Origin: Kiritimatiellia bacterium
GTDB lineage: Bacteria > Verrucomicrobiota > Kiritimatiellia > RFP12 > UBA1067
NCBI GenBank assembly: GCA_017547265.1
Contig: JAFYQC010000036.1
Span: 1 to 17,180 of the forward strand
Direction of reading: 5' to 3'
DNA: 17,180 bases
The translations under genes were made by a program, and so were the position numbers. Positions 1 through 6,940 of the stretch are shown here, piece by piece (position 1 is the stretch's first letter; every line of letters begins with the position of its first letter). The notes under the pieces are model-generated. The model ran no database searches. It saw only the letters and a program-made list of their open reading frames with translations, and had not been told where the DNA came from.

Positions 1-782
1 AGCCGCTTATCGTAGGCAAGATTGGCGAGGGATTCTTCGACAGCCAGCTTTTCAACTTCGTAGGAGATCTTGAGAAGGGCGACCTTGGCTATTCCGTCGA
101 GATGAAGGAGCCCGTCGTGGACATCCTTAAGCGCGGCGTCGGGCCGAGCCTTTCGCTCACTGTCCCGATCCTCGTCGGGGGCACGGTCGTGGGGCTTCTC
201 CTTGCTTTCGTCGCGGCGGCGTGGAGAGGGCGGTTCCCAGACAAGACGATTCTCTTCTGCTCGACCGTTCTCATGAGCGTCAACTACGTCGTGTGGGTGC
301 TGGCGGGCCAGTTCCTCCTTTCCTACAAACTGGGGCTTTTCCCGATATGGGGCTACCGAAGCTGGTTCTACCTCGCGCTCCCCGTCCTGATTGGCGTTGT
401 CTCGTCGCTTGGTGTTGACGTAAGGTTCTTCCGTATGGCGATACTCGACGAGCTCTATAAGCCGTATGTCCTCACCGCGCGCGCAAAGGGCCTCTCGGGC
501 GCTGCGATCCTCGTAAAGCACGTCCTGAGGAACGCGCTCATCCCGATCGTCACCTACATTTCGCTTGCGATACCCTATCTCTTCACTGGCTCCCTCCTCC
601 TCGAGTCGTTCTTCGGGATTCCTGGGCTTGGATCGGTGTCGATCAACGCGATACACTCCGCCGATATGGCGGTTGTTCGGGCGGTCGTCGTTCTCGGCGC
701 TCTCCTATACCAGTTCGTCAACCTCGTCACGGACCTTGCCTACGCGGCGCTCGATCCGCGCGTCAGGTTCCAGAATGGCTGA
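1..782 (+). CDS. ABC transporter permease, DppB/OppB-type (5' partial)
   Basis: This is the inner-membrane permease subunit of a peptide/nickel-type ABC importer, one half of the channel for a solute delivered by a binding protein. The reading frame is open from base 3 to the left edge, so the gene starts outside the window; 259 residues are visible. The family signature GDLGYS lies near the visible N-terminus, followed by about five hydrophobic segments. Between the third and fourth of these is the EAA loop contacting the ATPase (ARAKGLSGAAI ... HVLRNALIPIV). The C-terminus (LDPRVRF) is typical of the DppB group. Length and motifs look intact. The stop codon lies 8 bp inside the next gene, so the two are probably cotranscribed. 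Substrate cannot be read from the permease; dipeptide, oligopeptide or nickel importers all share this fold. Confidence 0.9.
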   Translation, partial: PLIVGKIGEGFFDSQLFNFVGDLEKGDLGYSVEMKEPVVDILKRGVGPSLSLTVPILVGGTVVGLLLAFVAAAWRGRFPDKTILFCSTVLMSVNYVVWVLAGQFLLSYKLGLFPIWGYRSWFYLALPVLIGVVSSLGVDVRFFRMAILDELYKPYVLTARAKGLSGAAILVKHVLRNALIPIVTYISLAIPYLFTGSLLLESFFGIPGLGSVSINAIHSADMAVVRAVVVLGALLYQFVNLVTDLAYAALDPRVRFQNG

Positions 783-1458
783 AATGGGAGTCGCGTCAAT
801 CGTCGATCTTGCAAGGGGCGCCGATCTCTTCAAGGGCTTTTCGCCCTCAGAGGTGGAATCTCTCCTGTACCGCTTCAATGGCGTCAAGAAGTCGTTTGCG
901 AAGGAAGAGACTGTGGCGCTCGCGGGACTTGAGGTGAAGCGGCTTTTCGTCGTCGTGTCAGGACGGCTCCGAGTCTACGAGAAGACGGCCCGCGGACACC
1001 AGATTTTTGTCAGGGAGATATGCACCGGCGAGGTCCTCGGGATGTGGATACTCTTCACGCCCGAGATCACTTGCTGGCCTGGTACCGTCGTGGCGGCCGA
1101 GCCGAGCGTCCTCATTTCGCTCGACATGTCGGTCGTGCGGCAGATGATGGAGATGGCTGCGCCGGAAATGGCGAGGTTCTCGTCGAACGTCTCTAAGATC
1201 CTCGCCCGGGAGTTCTTCTCGTCCTGGCGGAAGATGACGGTGATGAACGCGCCGACGATAGAGGCAAAGATACAGATGTACCTGACGGAGCTGAACAACG
1301 AAACGGGGAAGACCGGTGTCGTCAAGATTCCATTCGACCGCGAGCGCATGGCCGAGTACTTCGGTGTGACCCGTCCGGCGCTTTCGCGCTCGCTCGGTCA
1401 CATGCGCGACCGTGGTCTCATCTCATGGCGCAAGAACGAGTTCAGAATAAACTTCTGA
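775..1458 (+). CDS. Crp/Fnr-family transcriptional regulator
   Basis: This is a predicted 227-residue cytoplasmic DNA-binding regulator. Residues 15-125 form a cyclic-nucleotide-binding-type beta-roll (LFVVVSGRLRVYEK, then GEVLGMW), residues 125-155 the dimerisation helix, and 188-225 a Crp-type winged helix with the recognition stretch FGVTRPALSRSLGHM. The effector is unclear: I see no Fnr-like N-terminal cysteine cluster, and the segment after GEVLG lacks the usual cAMP-binding RxS/T pattern. The ATG at 775 overlaps the permease stop by 8 bp; a second ATG at 784 would remove three residues and give a start just after that stop. An upstream in-frame extension from 565 runs inside the permease and is not believed. 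The overlap suggests the regulator is expressed with the transporter and may control it. No clear terminator follows. Confidence 0.88.
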   Translation: MAEMGVASIVDLARGADLFKGFSPSEVESLLYRFNGVKKSFAKEETVALAGLEVKRLFVVVSGRLRVYEKTARGHQIFVREICTGEVLGMWILFTPEITCWPGTVVAAEPSVLISLDMSVVRQMMEMAAPEMARFSSNVSKILAREFFSSWRKMTVMNAPTIEAKIQMYLTELNNETGKTGVVKIPFDRERMAEYFGVTRPALSRSLGHMRDRGLISWRKNEFRINF

Positions 1459-1466
1459 ATTCGCAC

Positions 1467-1495
1467 TTGCCATTTTCTTTGTTTTCAAATATAAT
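1467..1495 (+). promoter_or_regulatory. sigma70-type promoter of the rnfE-nrdR operon
   Basis: TTGCCA (1467-1472) and a perfect TATAAT (1490-1495) are separated by 17 bp, in the only AT-rich stretch of the neighbourhood. The expected transcription start is near 1502, while the start codon is at 1504, so the leader would be about 2 nt. Confidence 0.75.
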
Positions 1496-1503
1496 ATACC
1501 CGT

Positions 1504-2208
1504 ATGAAAACATGGCTTTCCTTTTGGTATGGGATTTTCAAGAACAATCCCATCTTTCGGCTTGTGCTTGGACTCTGCCCGACCCTTGCTGTCACGACGA
1601 GCCTTGAAAACGCCCTTGGTATGGGCCTCGCGGCGACATTCGTGCTCGTCTGCTCCAACGGCCTCGTCTCCGCGTTGAGGAAGGTGATTCCGCCTGCCGT
1701 CCACATTCCCTGCTACATCGTCATCATTGCGACGTTCGTCACGGCCATCGACCTTTTGATGCAGGCGTACCTGCCAGACCTTTCGGCCTCGCTCGGCATC
1801 TTCATTCCACTGATTGTCGTCAACTGCATCATCCTCGGCCGCGCCGAAGCGTTTGCCTCGAAGAACGGCATCGTCGACTCGCTTGCAGACGGCCTTGGGA
1901 GTGGCATCGGCTTTACGCTCTCCCTGGCCCTCATAGCCGCGGTCCGCGAGATTGTCGGCGCCGGTACGCTTACCGTTTGGGGCGACATCGCAATCAAGGG
2001 TATAAACCCAGGCCCCGTCACGCTTGCGATCCTTCCCGCTGGCGGGTTCATCACTCTTGGACTTCTTCTTGCTCTCATCAATCGCATAGGCGAATGGAAC
2101 GCGCGCCGCCACGGCGCACCTGCGCCGCTCCCAGTGAACCTCGACTGCCGCCACTGCACGATGTGCGGCCGCGGCAAGGAAGGCGACGCCGAAGGAGCCA
2201 AGTCATGA
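1504..2208 (+). CDS. rnfE: RnfE/RsxE (NqrD-type) electron transport complex membrane subunit
   Basis: RnfE is an integral membrane subunit of the Rnf complex, which couples ferredoxin:NAD+ electron transfer to Na+ or H+ movement; NqrD is the Nqr counterpart. The 234-residue protein carries the family stretches NNPIFRLVLGLCPTLAVT and VNCIILGRAEAFASKN and has about six membrane segments. Cys25 and Cys108 sit where NqrD has its ligands to the intramembrane [2Fe-2S] cluster shared with NqrE/RnfA (same 83-residue spacing as I recall for NqrD). The C-terminal tail adds a CxxCxxC motif (Cys215, 218, 221). No other rnf gene is in the window: a Crp-like gene precedes it and nrdR overlaps its end by ATGA. 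Its own promoter ends 8 bp before the ATG and no Shine-Dalgarno is visible. Confidence 0.9.
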   Translation: MKTWLSFWYGIFKNNPIFRLVLGLCPTLAVTTSLENALGMGLAATFVLVCSNGLVSALRKVIPPAVHIPCYIVIIATFVTAIDLLMQAYLPDLSASLGIFIPLIVVNCIILGRAEAFASKNGIVDSLADGLGSGIGFTLSLALIAAVREIVGAGTLTVWGDIAIKGINPGPVTLAILPAGGFITLGLLLALINRIGEWNARRHGAPAPLPVNLDCRHCTMCGRGKEGDAEGAKS

Positions 2209-2648
2209 AGTGCCCCAAGTGCGGCGTTGACGACGACAAGGTGCTTGACTCGCGCGGTGCGCGTGACGGCGCGGCGATTCGCCGCCGCCGCGAGTGTCTC
2301 AAGTGCGGCTACCGGTTCACCACGTACGAGGAAATCGACCGCGACGAGGTCCTCGTCATAAAGCGCGACGGCACGCGCCAGACGTTCGACCGATCCAAGG
2401 TCGACAAGGCCATCAGGATCGCATGCGGCAAGCGCCCCGTCAGCGACGAGCAGATACGCACGATGATTGACCATGTCGTCGCCAATCTCGAGGGCGACGA
2501 AGTGTCGGCCGACAAGATTGCGGAGCTCGTGATGCACGAGCTCCACAAGGTCGACGAGGTCGCGTACATTCGTTTCGCGAGCGTCTATCGCCAGTTCAAG
2601 GACGTGGCGCAGTTCCTGTCCGCAATAACGGAGATCGTGAAGAAGTGA
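2205..2648 (+). CDS. nrdR: transcriptional repressor NrdR
   Basis: NrdR is a zinc- and (d)ATP-binding repressor that shuts down ribonucleotide reductase genes through NrdR boxes. The 147-residue product has normal family length. The N-terminal zinc ribbon has Cys3, Cys6, Cys31 and Cys34 (MKCPKCG ... CLKCGYRFTTYE), followed by the ATP-cone from about residue 47 (VIKRDGTRQTFDRSKV) to about 137 (FASVYRQFKDV). The start at 2205 overlaps the rnfE stop as ATGA and has AAGGAG 8 nt upstream; the same frame is open further upstream but that part lies inside rnfE and does not resemble NrdR. No ribonucleotide reductase gene is in the window, so its targets lie elsewhere. I did not find a convincing pair of NrdR boxes here. 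Confidence 0.96.
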   Translation: MKCPKCGVDDDKVLDSRGARDGAAIRRRRECLKCGYRFTTYEEIDRDEVLVIKRDGTRQTFDRSKVDKAIRIACGKRPVSDEQIRTMIDHVVANLEGDEVSADKIAELVMHELHKVDEVAYIRFASVYRQFKDVAQFLSAITEIVKK

Positions 2649-3715
2649 AAGCCGAAAGCCATAGACCACCGGTGCGCGTGGCCCTCATGGGGCTTGGCCG
2701 CGCAATGTTCGAGGACCACTATCCGGTCTTCAAGGCACATCCCGCGCTCTTCAAGGTCGTCGCCGCATGCGATCTAATGAAGGAACGCCGCGACATCATA
2801 GCGAAGGACTTCCCCGACTGCAAGATGTTCCGCAGGTTCTCCGACATGCTCGACGAACGCGACATAGATGTCGTCGACATAGCGACTTGCTCTGTAGACC
2901 ACGTGAACCACGCGCTAATGTCCCTCGAGCGTGGGTTCTGGACGCTTCTCGAAACTCCGCTCGCACTTACGTTCGACGACGCGCAGGTGCTGCGCGGCGC
3001 TGCACAGAAGGCGAAGAACAGGTTGCTTGTGTTCCACCGCGGCTTATTTGCGCCCGACTTCCTGCTCACTAAGGAGGTAATGGCCGACACGAGGCTTGGC
3101 GACATATACCAGGTATGTGTCAGGCGCGAGGACTTCATCCGCCGCGACGACTGGCAGACGGTGAAGCGCCTCGGTGGCGGCGCGGCCTATTATGCGATGC
3201 CCGACCTTGTTCTTCAGGCGCTGCGCCTGCTGCCTCTTCCCCCGATACAGATGTGGAGCGAGCTTAAACGCGTCGCGTCCCTTGGCGACGCCGAGGACTG
3301 CGTACATGTCTGCCTGAAGACCCGCGGCGCTGTGTCGGCCGACATCGAGTTCAATGGCGGTGTCCTTGCTGACGACAGGATGCCTTCCTTTGTCATACGT
3401 GGCTCGCGCGGCACCTTCAAGATCCTCCCCGGTGCGACCGAGGGCCTCCTTACGATCATAGACCCCGACTTCTCGTTCCCGCGCCGTCGCTCGTCCGTGC
3501 GGACGCCCGAAATCGTCGATATGCACGAAGACGTTCCGGTGAAGAAGATACCGATTTCGCTCCCGAAGGGCACACTTCACGGGCAGAGCGCTTTTTGGCG
3601 TCACGTCTACGACACGGTGCGCACGGCGGCGGCTTTCCCGCTTGCGCTCGAGGAGTCGATCGAGGCAGTGAAGTTCGCGCATCTCATGAAGAAGACGAGT
3701 CCGTTTGGAAAGTGA
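2645..3715 (+). CDS. Gfo/Idh/MocA-family oxidoreductase-like protein with substituted active site
   Basis: This is a 356-residue protein of the Gfo/Idh/MocA fold: an N-terminal NAD(P)-binding Rossmann domain (VRVALMGLGRAMFEDHYP, residues 10-27; Asp43 after beta-2 in VAACD) and a C-terminal alpha/beta domain from about residue 130. Active members use the Lys of an EKP motif and a His and Asp in a GxHxxD motif. Here these read ETP (Thr104), and AMPDLVL with Asp187 for the His and Leu190 for the Asp, by alignment from memory. It may therefore be a non-catalytic or altered enzyme. It starts with GTG overlapping the nrdR stop as GTGA, with GGAG about 11 nt upstream. Substrate and role are unknown; sugar, inositol or sensor functions cannot be separated from sequence. 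Confidence 0.85.
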   Translation: MKAESHRPPVRVALMGLGRAMFEDHYPVFKAHPALFKVVAACDLMKERRDIIAKDFPDCKMFRRFSDMLDERDIDVVDIATCSVDHVNHALMSLERGFWTLLETPLALTFDDAQVLRGAAQKAKNRLLVFHRGLFAPDFLLTKEVMADTRLGDIYQVCVRREDFIRRDDWQTVKRLGGGAAYYAMPDLVLQALRLLPLPPIQMWSELKRVASLGDAEDCVHVCLKTRGAVSADIEFNGGVLADDRMPSFVIRGSRGTFKILPGATEGLLTIIDPDFSFPRRRSSVRTPEIVDMHEDVPVKKIPISLPKGTLHGQSAFWRHVYDTVRTAAAFPLALEESIEAVKFAHLMKKTSPFGK

Positions 3716-3720
3716 CGAAG

Positions 3721-4083
3721 ATGACGCAGAGCTTAGAGGACTACCTTGAGACGATATTCGTCTTGATTGACGAGGGCAAGCCCGCGCAGGTGCGCGACGT
3801 CGCGCGGCTTCTCGACGTAAAGATGCCGTCCGTCGTCAAGGCGATTCACGAGCTGAAGAAACTTGGCCTCGCGACGCAGGAGCCATACTCGCCCATCAAC
3901 CTCACGCCGAAGGGCGAGAGGGTCGCAAGGCATGTCCTGAACCGCCACAAGCTTTTAAGGTCGTTTCTTGTCAAACTTGGCGTCAGTCGGCGTATCGCCG
4001 ACAGGGACGCATGCCTGATGGAACACATACTTTCGGCGGAGACGATAGACAAGATCCGCGCATATACAGAGAAAAGCAAATGA
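3721..4083 (+). CDS. DtxR/MntR-family metal-dependent transcriptional regulator (short form)
   Basis: This is a 120-residue regulator with a winged-helix domain (residues 5-65, RDVARLLDVKMPSVVKAIHEL) and the helical metal-binding/dimerisation domain (66-115). It lacks the SH3-like third domain of DtxR, like MntR-size proteins. Candidate metal ligands are Asp7 and Glu10 (as in MntR), His76, Cys98 (as Cys102 of DtxR), Glu101 and His102, a mixture of the MntR and DtxR sets. The metal could be manganese or iron. I chose the ATG at 3721 because GGAAAG lies 8 nt upstream and family members start near this SLEDYLE motif; a GTG at 3712, overlapping the previous stop as GTGA, would add three residues and is a real alternative. 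Its own stop overlaps the next gene as ATGA. Confidence 0.88.
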   Translation: MTQSLEDYLETIFVLIDEGKPAQVRDVARLLDVKMPSVVKAIHELKKLGLATQEPYSPINLTPKGERVARHVLNRHKLLRSFLVKLGVSRRIADRDACLMEHILSAETIDKIRAYTEKSK

Positions 4084-4904
4084 AAAGCCAGATAAACATA
4101 ATGAGGCAGCTCCAGGAGCTCGTCCTCACACGCGACGAACACCACCAGACTGGTGACGGCAGCCATCTCGATTCTCTCAACGAGTCGATCGACGAGTTGC
4201 AGAAGAAGCTCGACCCGCAGAGCGCCGGGCTATATTCCAGGCTCTACAAGAAGAGCCACATCGTCCTCGCCTCGATGTCGAACGGCTGTTGCAGCGTGTG
4301 CGGCATGCAGGTTCCGATTGCTCAGGCCCAGCAGGTCCGCCTTGGGCAGCATCTCGTCGCGTGCTCGAGCTGTGGACGCATCCTCTTCGCGGACGACGCC
4401 GACGCGGCGCGCAACGTCTCCGAGAAGGGTGATCGCGACGAGCCCAAGACGGGCATTTCGCGCTTCTCCGCAGAGGAGCTGATGATCGTCGACCTTGGCG
4501 CAGTCTCGCGCGAGGACGCGATCGCCACGCTCGCCAAGGCCATGGAGGACAACCATTTCATCTCCAACGCCGACAGCCTCATTGCGGCCGCGATGGACCG
4601 CGAGGCGGTGCTTTCGACCGCGATGGACGATGTCGCGTTTCCGCACGTCAGGGGCGTTGAAGGCGGTGGGCTTACGCTCGCGATGGGCGTTTCCAAGGAG
4701 GGCGTCGACTGGGCTGGCGAAACCGTTCACCTCGTGTTCCTCTCCGCGATCCCCGTAGCTGTCAGTGCGTTCTATCTGCGGCTCATGGCCGGTCTTGCGC
4801 AGGCATTCTCTAAGAAGGATGTCCGAGCTGCGGCCGTTGCTTCGAAAGATGCGGCGACTCTCTGGAAGACGCTCGTCAAGGCCACTCGCCACACCGTGAA
4901 GTGA
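4080..4904 (+). CDS. C4 zinc-ribbon / PTS EIIA (PtsN-type) fusion protein
   Basis: This 274-residue cytoplasmic protein seems to join two unrelated modules. Residues 1-65 are helical and probably coiled coil. Residues 66-104 are a C4 zinc ribbon with Cys71-x2-Cys74 and Cys95-x2-Cys98, ending CSSCGRILF, as in the zf-RING_7 type of the coiled-coil zinc-ribbon family. Residues 131-268 resemble a fructose/nitrogen-type PTS EIIA domain, with phosphoacceptor His189 in VAFPHVRG and the DWAGETVHLVFL stretch. The histidine is kept, so phosphorylation is possible; no EI, HPr or EIIB gene is in the window. In other bacteria EIIA-Ntr regulates potassium transport and sigma54 functions by protein contact. 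The start at 4080 overlaps the previous stop as ATGA; the Shine-Dalgarno is weak. A regulatory role is inferred. Confidence 0.85.
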   Translation: MKSQINIMRQLQELVLTRDEHHQTGDGSHLDSLNESIDELQKKLDPQSAGLYSRLYKKSHIVLASMSNGCCSVCGMQVPIAQAQQVRLGQHLVACSSCGRILFADDADAARNVSEKGDRDEPKTGISRFSAEELMIVDLGAVSREDAIATLAKAMEDNHFISNADSLIAAAMDREAVLSTAMDDVAFPHVRGVEGGGLTLAMGVSKEGVDWAGETVHLVFLSAIPVAVSAFYLRLMAGLAQAFSKKDVRAAAVASKDAATLWKTLVKATRHTVK

Positions 4905-5908
4905 CGCTTCGCGCTGCCATATCGGCGTTTGCCGTTTTTGCAGCCGCCGTCGCATGCGCAGCTCCGGCGAAGAAGCCGGTCTCAGCGTCTCGCCGTGCGG
5001 TTGCTGCGCCTGTGCAGACGGCACACCGCCGTTCGCCTTATGTCGGTGCGATCTGCGCCGATGCGACGACGGGACGCGTCCTCTCTACCGACAGCGCCGA
5101 TGCCGAGGCCTATCCCGCGAGCGTCACCAAGCTGATGACGCTCTTTCTCGTCCTGGAGGATGTTCGTGCAGGGAAATACGACCTTGATTCGCGCGCCGTC
5201 GCGACACCTGACGTCAACCGCTGCGAAGCTAGCTGGATAGGAATCAAGGTCGGGGAGGCGATGTCGATCCGCGACCTGTGCCTTGCGCTGATGGTCGAGA
5301 GCGCGAACGACGCGGCGATAGTGCTTGCCGTAAACTCCGCAGGGTCGTTTGACGACTTCGTCGCCAGGATGAACTCTCGCGCTGCCGAACTCGGCATGAC
5401 GAGGACGCGCTACTACAATCCGAACGGACTTCCCCCGAATTCCGCGAAGCGCTATCCGTGGAAGTCGTTCAATATCTCGACGGCGGCCGACCAGCTGAAG
5501 CTCGCGCTTGCGATCCTCAAGTTCCCCGAGGCGCTCGAATTCACTTCCGTAAAGACGTGCGATCTCGTGAAGACGAAGGGCGGCTACCGCATAGGCGTGA
5601 CGCGCCGCGTCAACGAGCCCCTGCGCAGAACGGAGCTTGCGCCCGGCGAGAGCATCGTGAAGAACCTCTGCAACCACAACAACGTGATGGTGAAGGACAA
5701 GCAGAAGATCTTCAACCCCGACGGGCGCGAGGCGGTAGACGGGCTCAAGACCGGCTATATCGACGCCGGCGGCTCATCGGTTGTGATTACTGGAACACGC
5801 GGCGGAAAGCGCGCCGTCGCGGTCGTACTCGGGTCCTCGTCCTCGAAGGAACGCGACGAACACGCCGCGCGCCTCATTTCCGACGCGCTCGGCGCAATCG
5901 CCTGGTAG
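4901..5908 (+). CDS. D-alanyl-D-alanine carboxypeptidase (PBP5/6-type, S11 family)
   Basis: This is a serine peptidase that trims the terminal D-Ala from peptidoglycan pentapeptides in the periplasm. The 335-residue precursor has an N-terminal signal peptide (hydrophobic residues 3-21, AVFAAAVACAAP). All three penicillin-binding motifs are present: SVTK with nucleophile Ser74 and Lys77, SAN at 134-136, and KTG at 283-285. The stretch MTRTRYYNPNGLP is typical of S11 enzymes. The protein ends soon after the catalytic domain, so the C-terminal beta domain and amphipathic membrane anchor of E. coli PBP5 are absent or very short. Translation starts with GTG in a GTGA overlap with the zinc-ribbon/EIIA gene. 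The stop lies 3 nt from the stop of the opposing nuclease gene. Confidence 0.93.
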   Translation: MTLRAAISAFAVFAAAVACAAPAKKPVSASRRAVAAPVQTAHRRSPYVGAICADATTGRVLSTDSADAEAYPASVTKLMTLFLVLEDVRAGKYDLDSRAVATPDVNRCEASWIGIKVGEAMSIRDLCLALMVESANDAAIVLAVNSAGSFDDFVARMNSRAAELGMTRTRYYNPNGLPPNSAKRYPWKSFNISTAADQLKLALAILKFPEALEFTSVKTCDLVKTKGGYRIGVTRRVNEPLRRTELAPGESIVKNLCNHNNVMVKDKQKIFNPDGREAVDGLKTGYIDAGGSSVVITGTRGGKRAVAVVLGSSSSKERDEHAARLISDALGAIAW

Positions 5909-5911
5909 TTG

Positions 5912-6940
5912 TTACTCGAGGTTCAGGAGAATAAGCCTGAATACATCTCTTGCCCTTGTCGGCCAAAGCCGCGAAGGGGTTTCGGCTTCGAGCGGGTCCT
6001 GTATGAACCTGGGGAGATCCGGCAGGAAGTCAAGCCCCGCCTCTTCCTCTAGTTCGTCTATCGAGACTATGTGCCTCGCGGCCCATTCGCGCCACGATGT
6101 GTGCTGGTCGAAGACGACGGCAAGCGCTCGCACGTCCATTCCCTCCTGGGCGACGACCAGCTGGTAGAACCGCCCCGGTATCTCGATGTCGGTTCCGCTG
6201 AGGGTCTCGCCATGCCCATTCGGTATTGTGCCGACGATTACCCACAGTTCGCCGTATTTCGCAGGCCAGAAGTCGGCGATGCGGTGCTCCACGTTGCGCC
6301 ACACGCCGCGGTTGAGCGCGGGCGTCTGGGGCGCGACGTTTGACATGAGGAACGTCTTCTTCTGGTCTTCAGTCCCGTATCGCGACTCGATCGCGTGGTT
6401 GGGTACCATGTGCCCGCGGTCGTAGCCGCTGCGCTCGTACGCGGAAGGGGCAGGGGAGTTTGCGGCCTCTTTGTCCTTTGTGAAGTTCGGACGCTTCCCT
6501 GATGCGTAGAGTTGCTGTGGCGTCACATGGTAGGCGCACCAGACCGGGCGCTTGAGCGACGGCGACCAGCCGACGGCGAATTCACCGCGGTTGAGAACCG
6601 TTATGTCGGACGGTTGCACGTTCCCGACGCGACGCGGCGCTCCTGCGAAGAACACCTTGCCCTCAGGTGGCTCTACGTCGTATTCGTATACTGCGTCGTG
6701 GCCGGTGATGTCGAGCGCGTCCGTAATGTCGCCGAGCCCGTTTCCCGCCCAGAAGAGCGACGCAGTAATAAAGCCGGGCCACGATTCCCTTCGTTCGTCG
6801 AGCCAGGCCTTCGGGTGGTGGACAAACCAGACAGCCGCGAAGGCGAATGCAGCCGCGAAGGCGAAAAGGGCGGCAATGGTCGCGTACGCGATTTTGCGCG
6901 TACGCGACGTCTTGCCTTTTTTCCGCCGCCTCGCGCTCAT
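5912..6940 (-). CDS. membrane-anchored DNA/RNA non-specific endonuclease (NUC1 family)
   Basis: This is a 342-residue, metal-dependent beta-beta-alpha nuclease that cleaves DNA and RNA without strong sequence preference. A basic stretch (RRRKKGK) is followed by one membrane segment (residues 17-40), so the catalytic part should face the periplasm as an anchored or secreted form. The NUC1 signature is YDRGHMVPN at 173-181 with catalytic His177, then FLMSNVAPQTPALNRGVWRNVE, where Asn210 and Glu218 lie where the magnesium site is expected. It is the last gene of the ftsH operon, overlapping the small zinc-ribbon gene by ATGA. I see no immunity gene next to it, which fits a nuclease kept outside the cytoplasm, for example for nucleic-acid scavenging; that role is inferred. 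Confidence 0.92.
   Translation of the reverse strand: MSARRRKKGKTSRTRKIAYATIAALFAFAAAFAFAAVWFVHHPKAWLDERRESWPGFITASLFWAGNGLGDITDALDITGHDAVYEYDVEPPEGKVFFAGAPRRVGNVQPSDITVLNRGEFAVGWSPSLKRPVWCAYHVTPQQLYASGKRPNFTKDKEAANSPAPSAYERSGYDRGHMVPNHAIESRYGTEDQKKTFLMSNVAPQTPALNRGVWRNVEHRIADFWPAKYGELWVIVGTIPNGHGETLSGTDIEIPGRFYQLVVAQEGMDVRALAVVFDQHTSWREWAARHIVSIDELEEEAGLDFLPDLPRFIQDPLEAETPSRLWPTRARDVFRLILLNLE
5921..5942. terminator. weak inverted repeat at the convergent junction
   Basis: TTCAGG (5922-5927) and CCTGAA (5936-5941) form a 6-bp stem with an 8-nt loop, just past the plus-strand stop and inside the 3' end of the nuclease gene. No T-run follows on either strand, so it is not a standard intrinsic terminator. 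It is the only candidate I see near the 3-nt junction. Confidence 0.2.

Noticed and set aside
565..774. N-terminal extension of the Crp-type regulator
   Set aside because: The extension lies inside the permease EAA-loop region and is Ser/Arg-rich, unlike Crp/Fnr proteins; ATGs at 775 and 784 give normal length.
1713..2669. 318-codon open frame on the minus strand opposite rnfE and nrdR
   Set aside because: Both plus-strand genes are clear family members with intact ends; the antisense product looks like a shadow.
4011..4079. Upstream ATG for the zinc-ribbon/EIIA fusion
   Set aside because: The extension lies inside the DtxR-type gene and has no family similarity; the ATG at 4080 makes an ATGA overlap, the pattern seen at other junctions.
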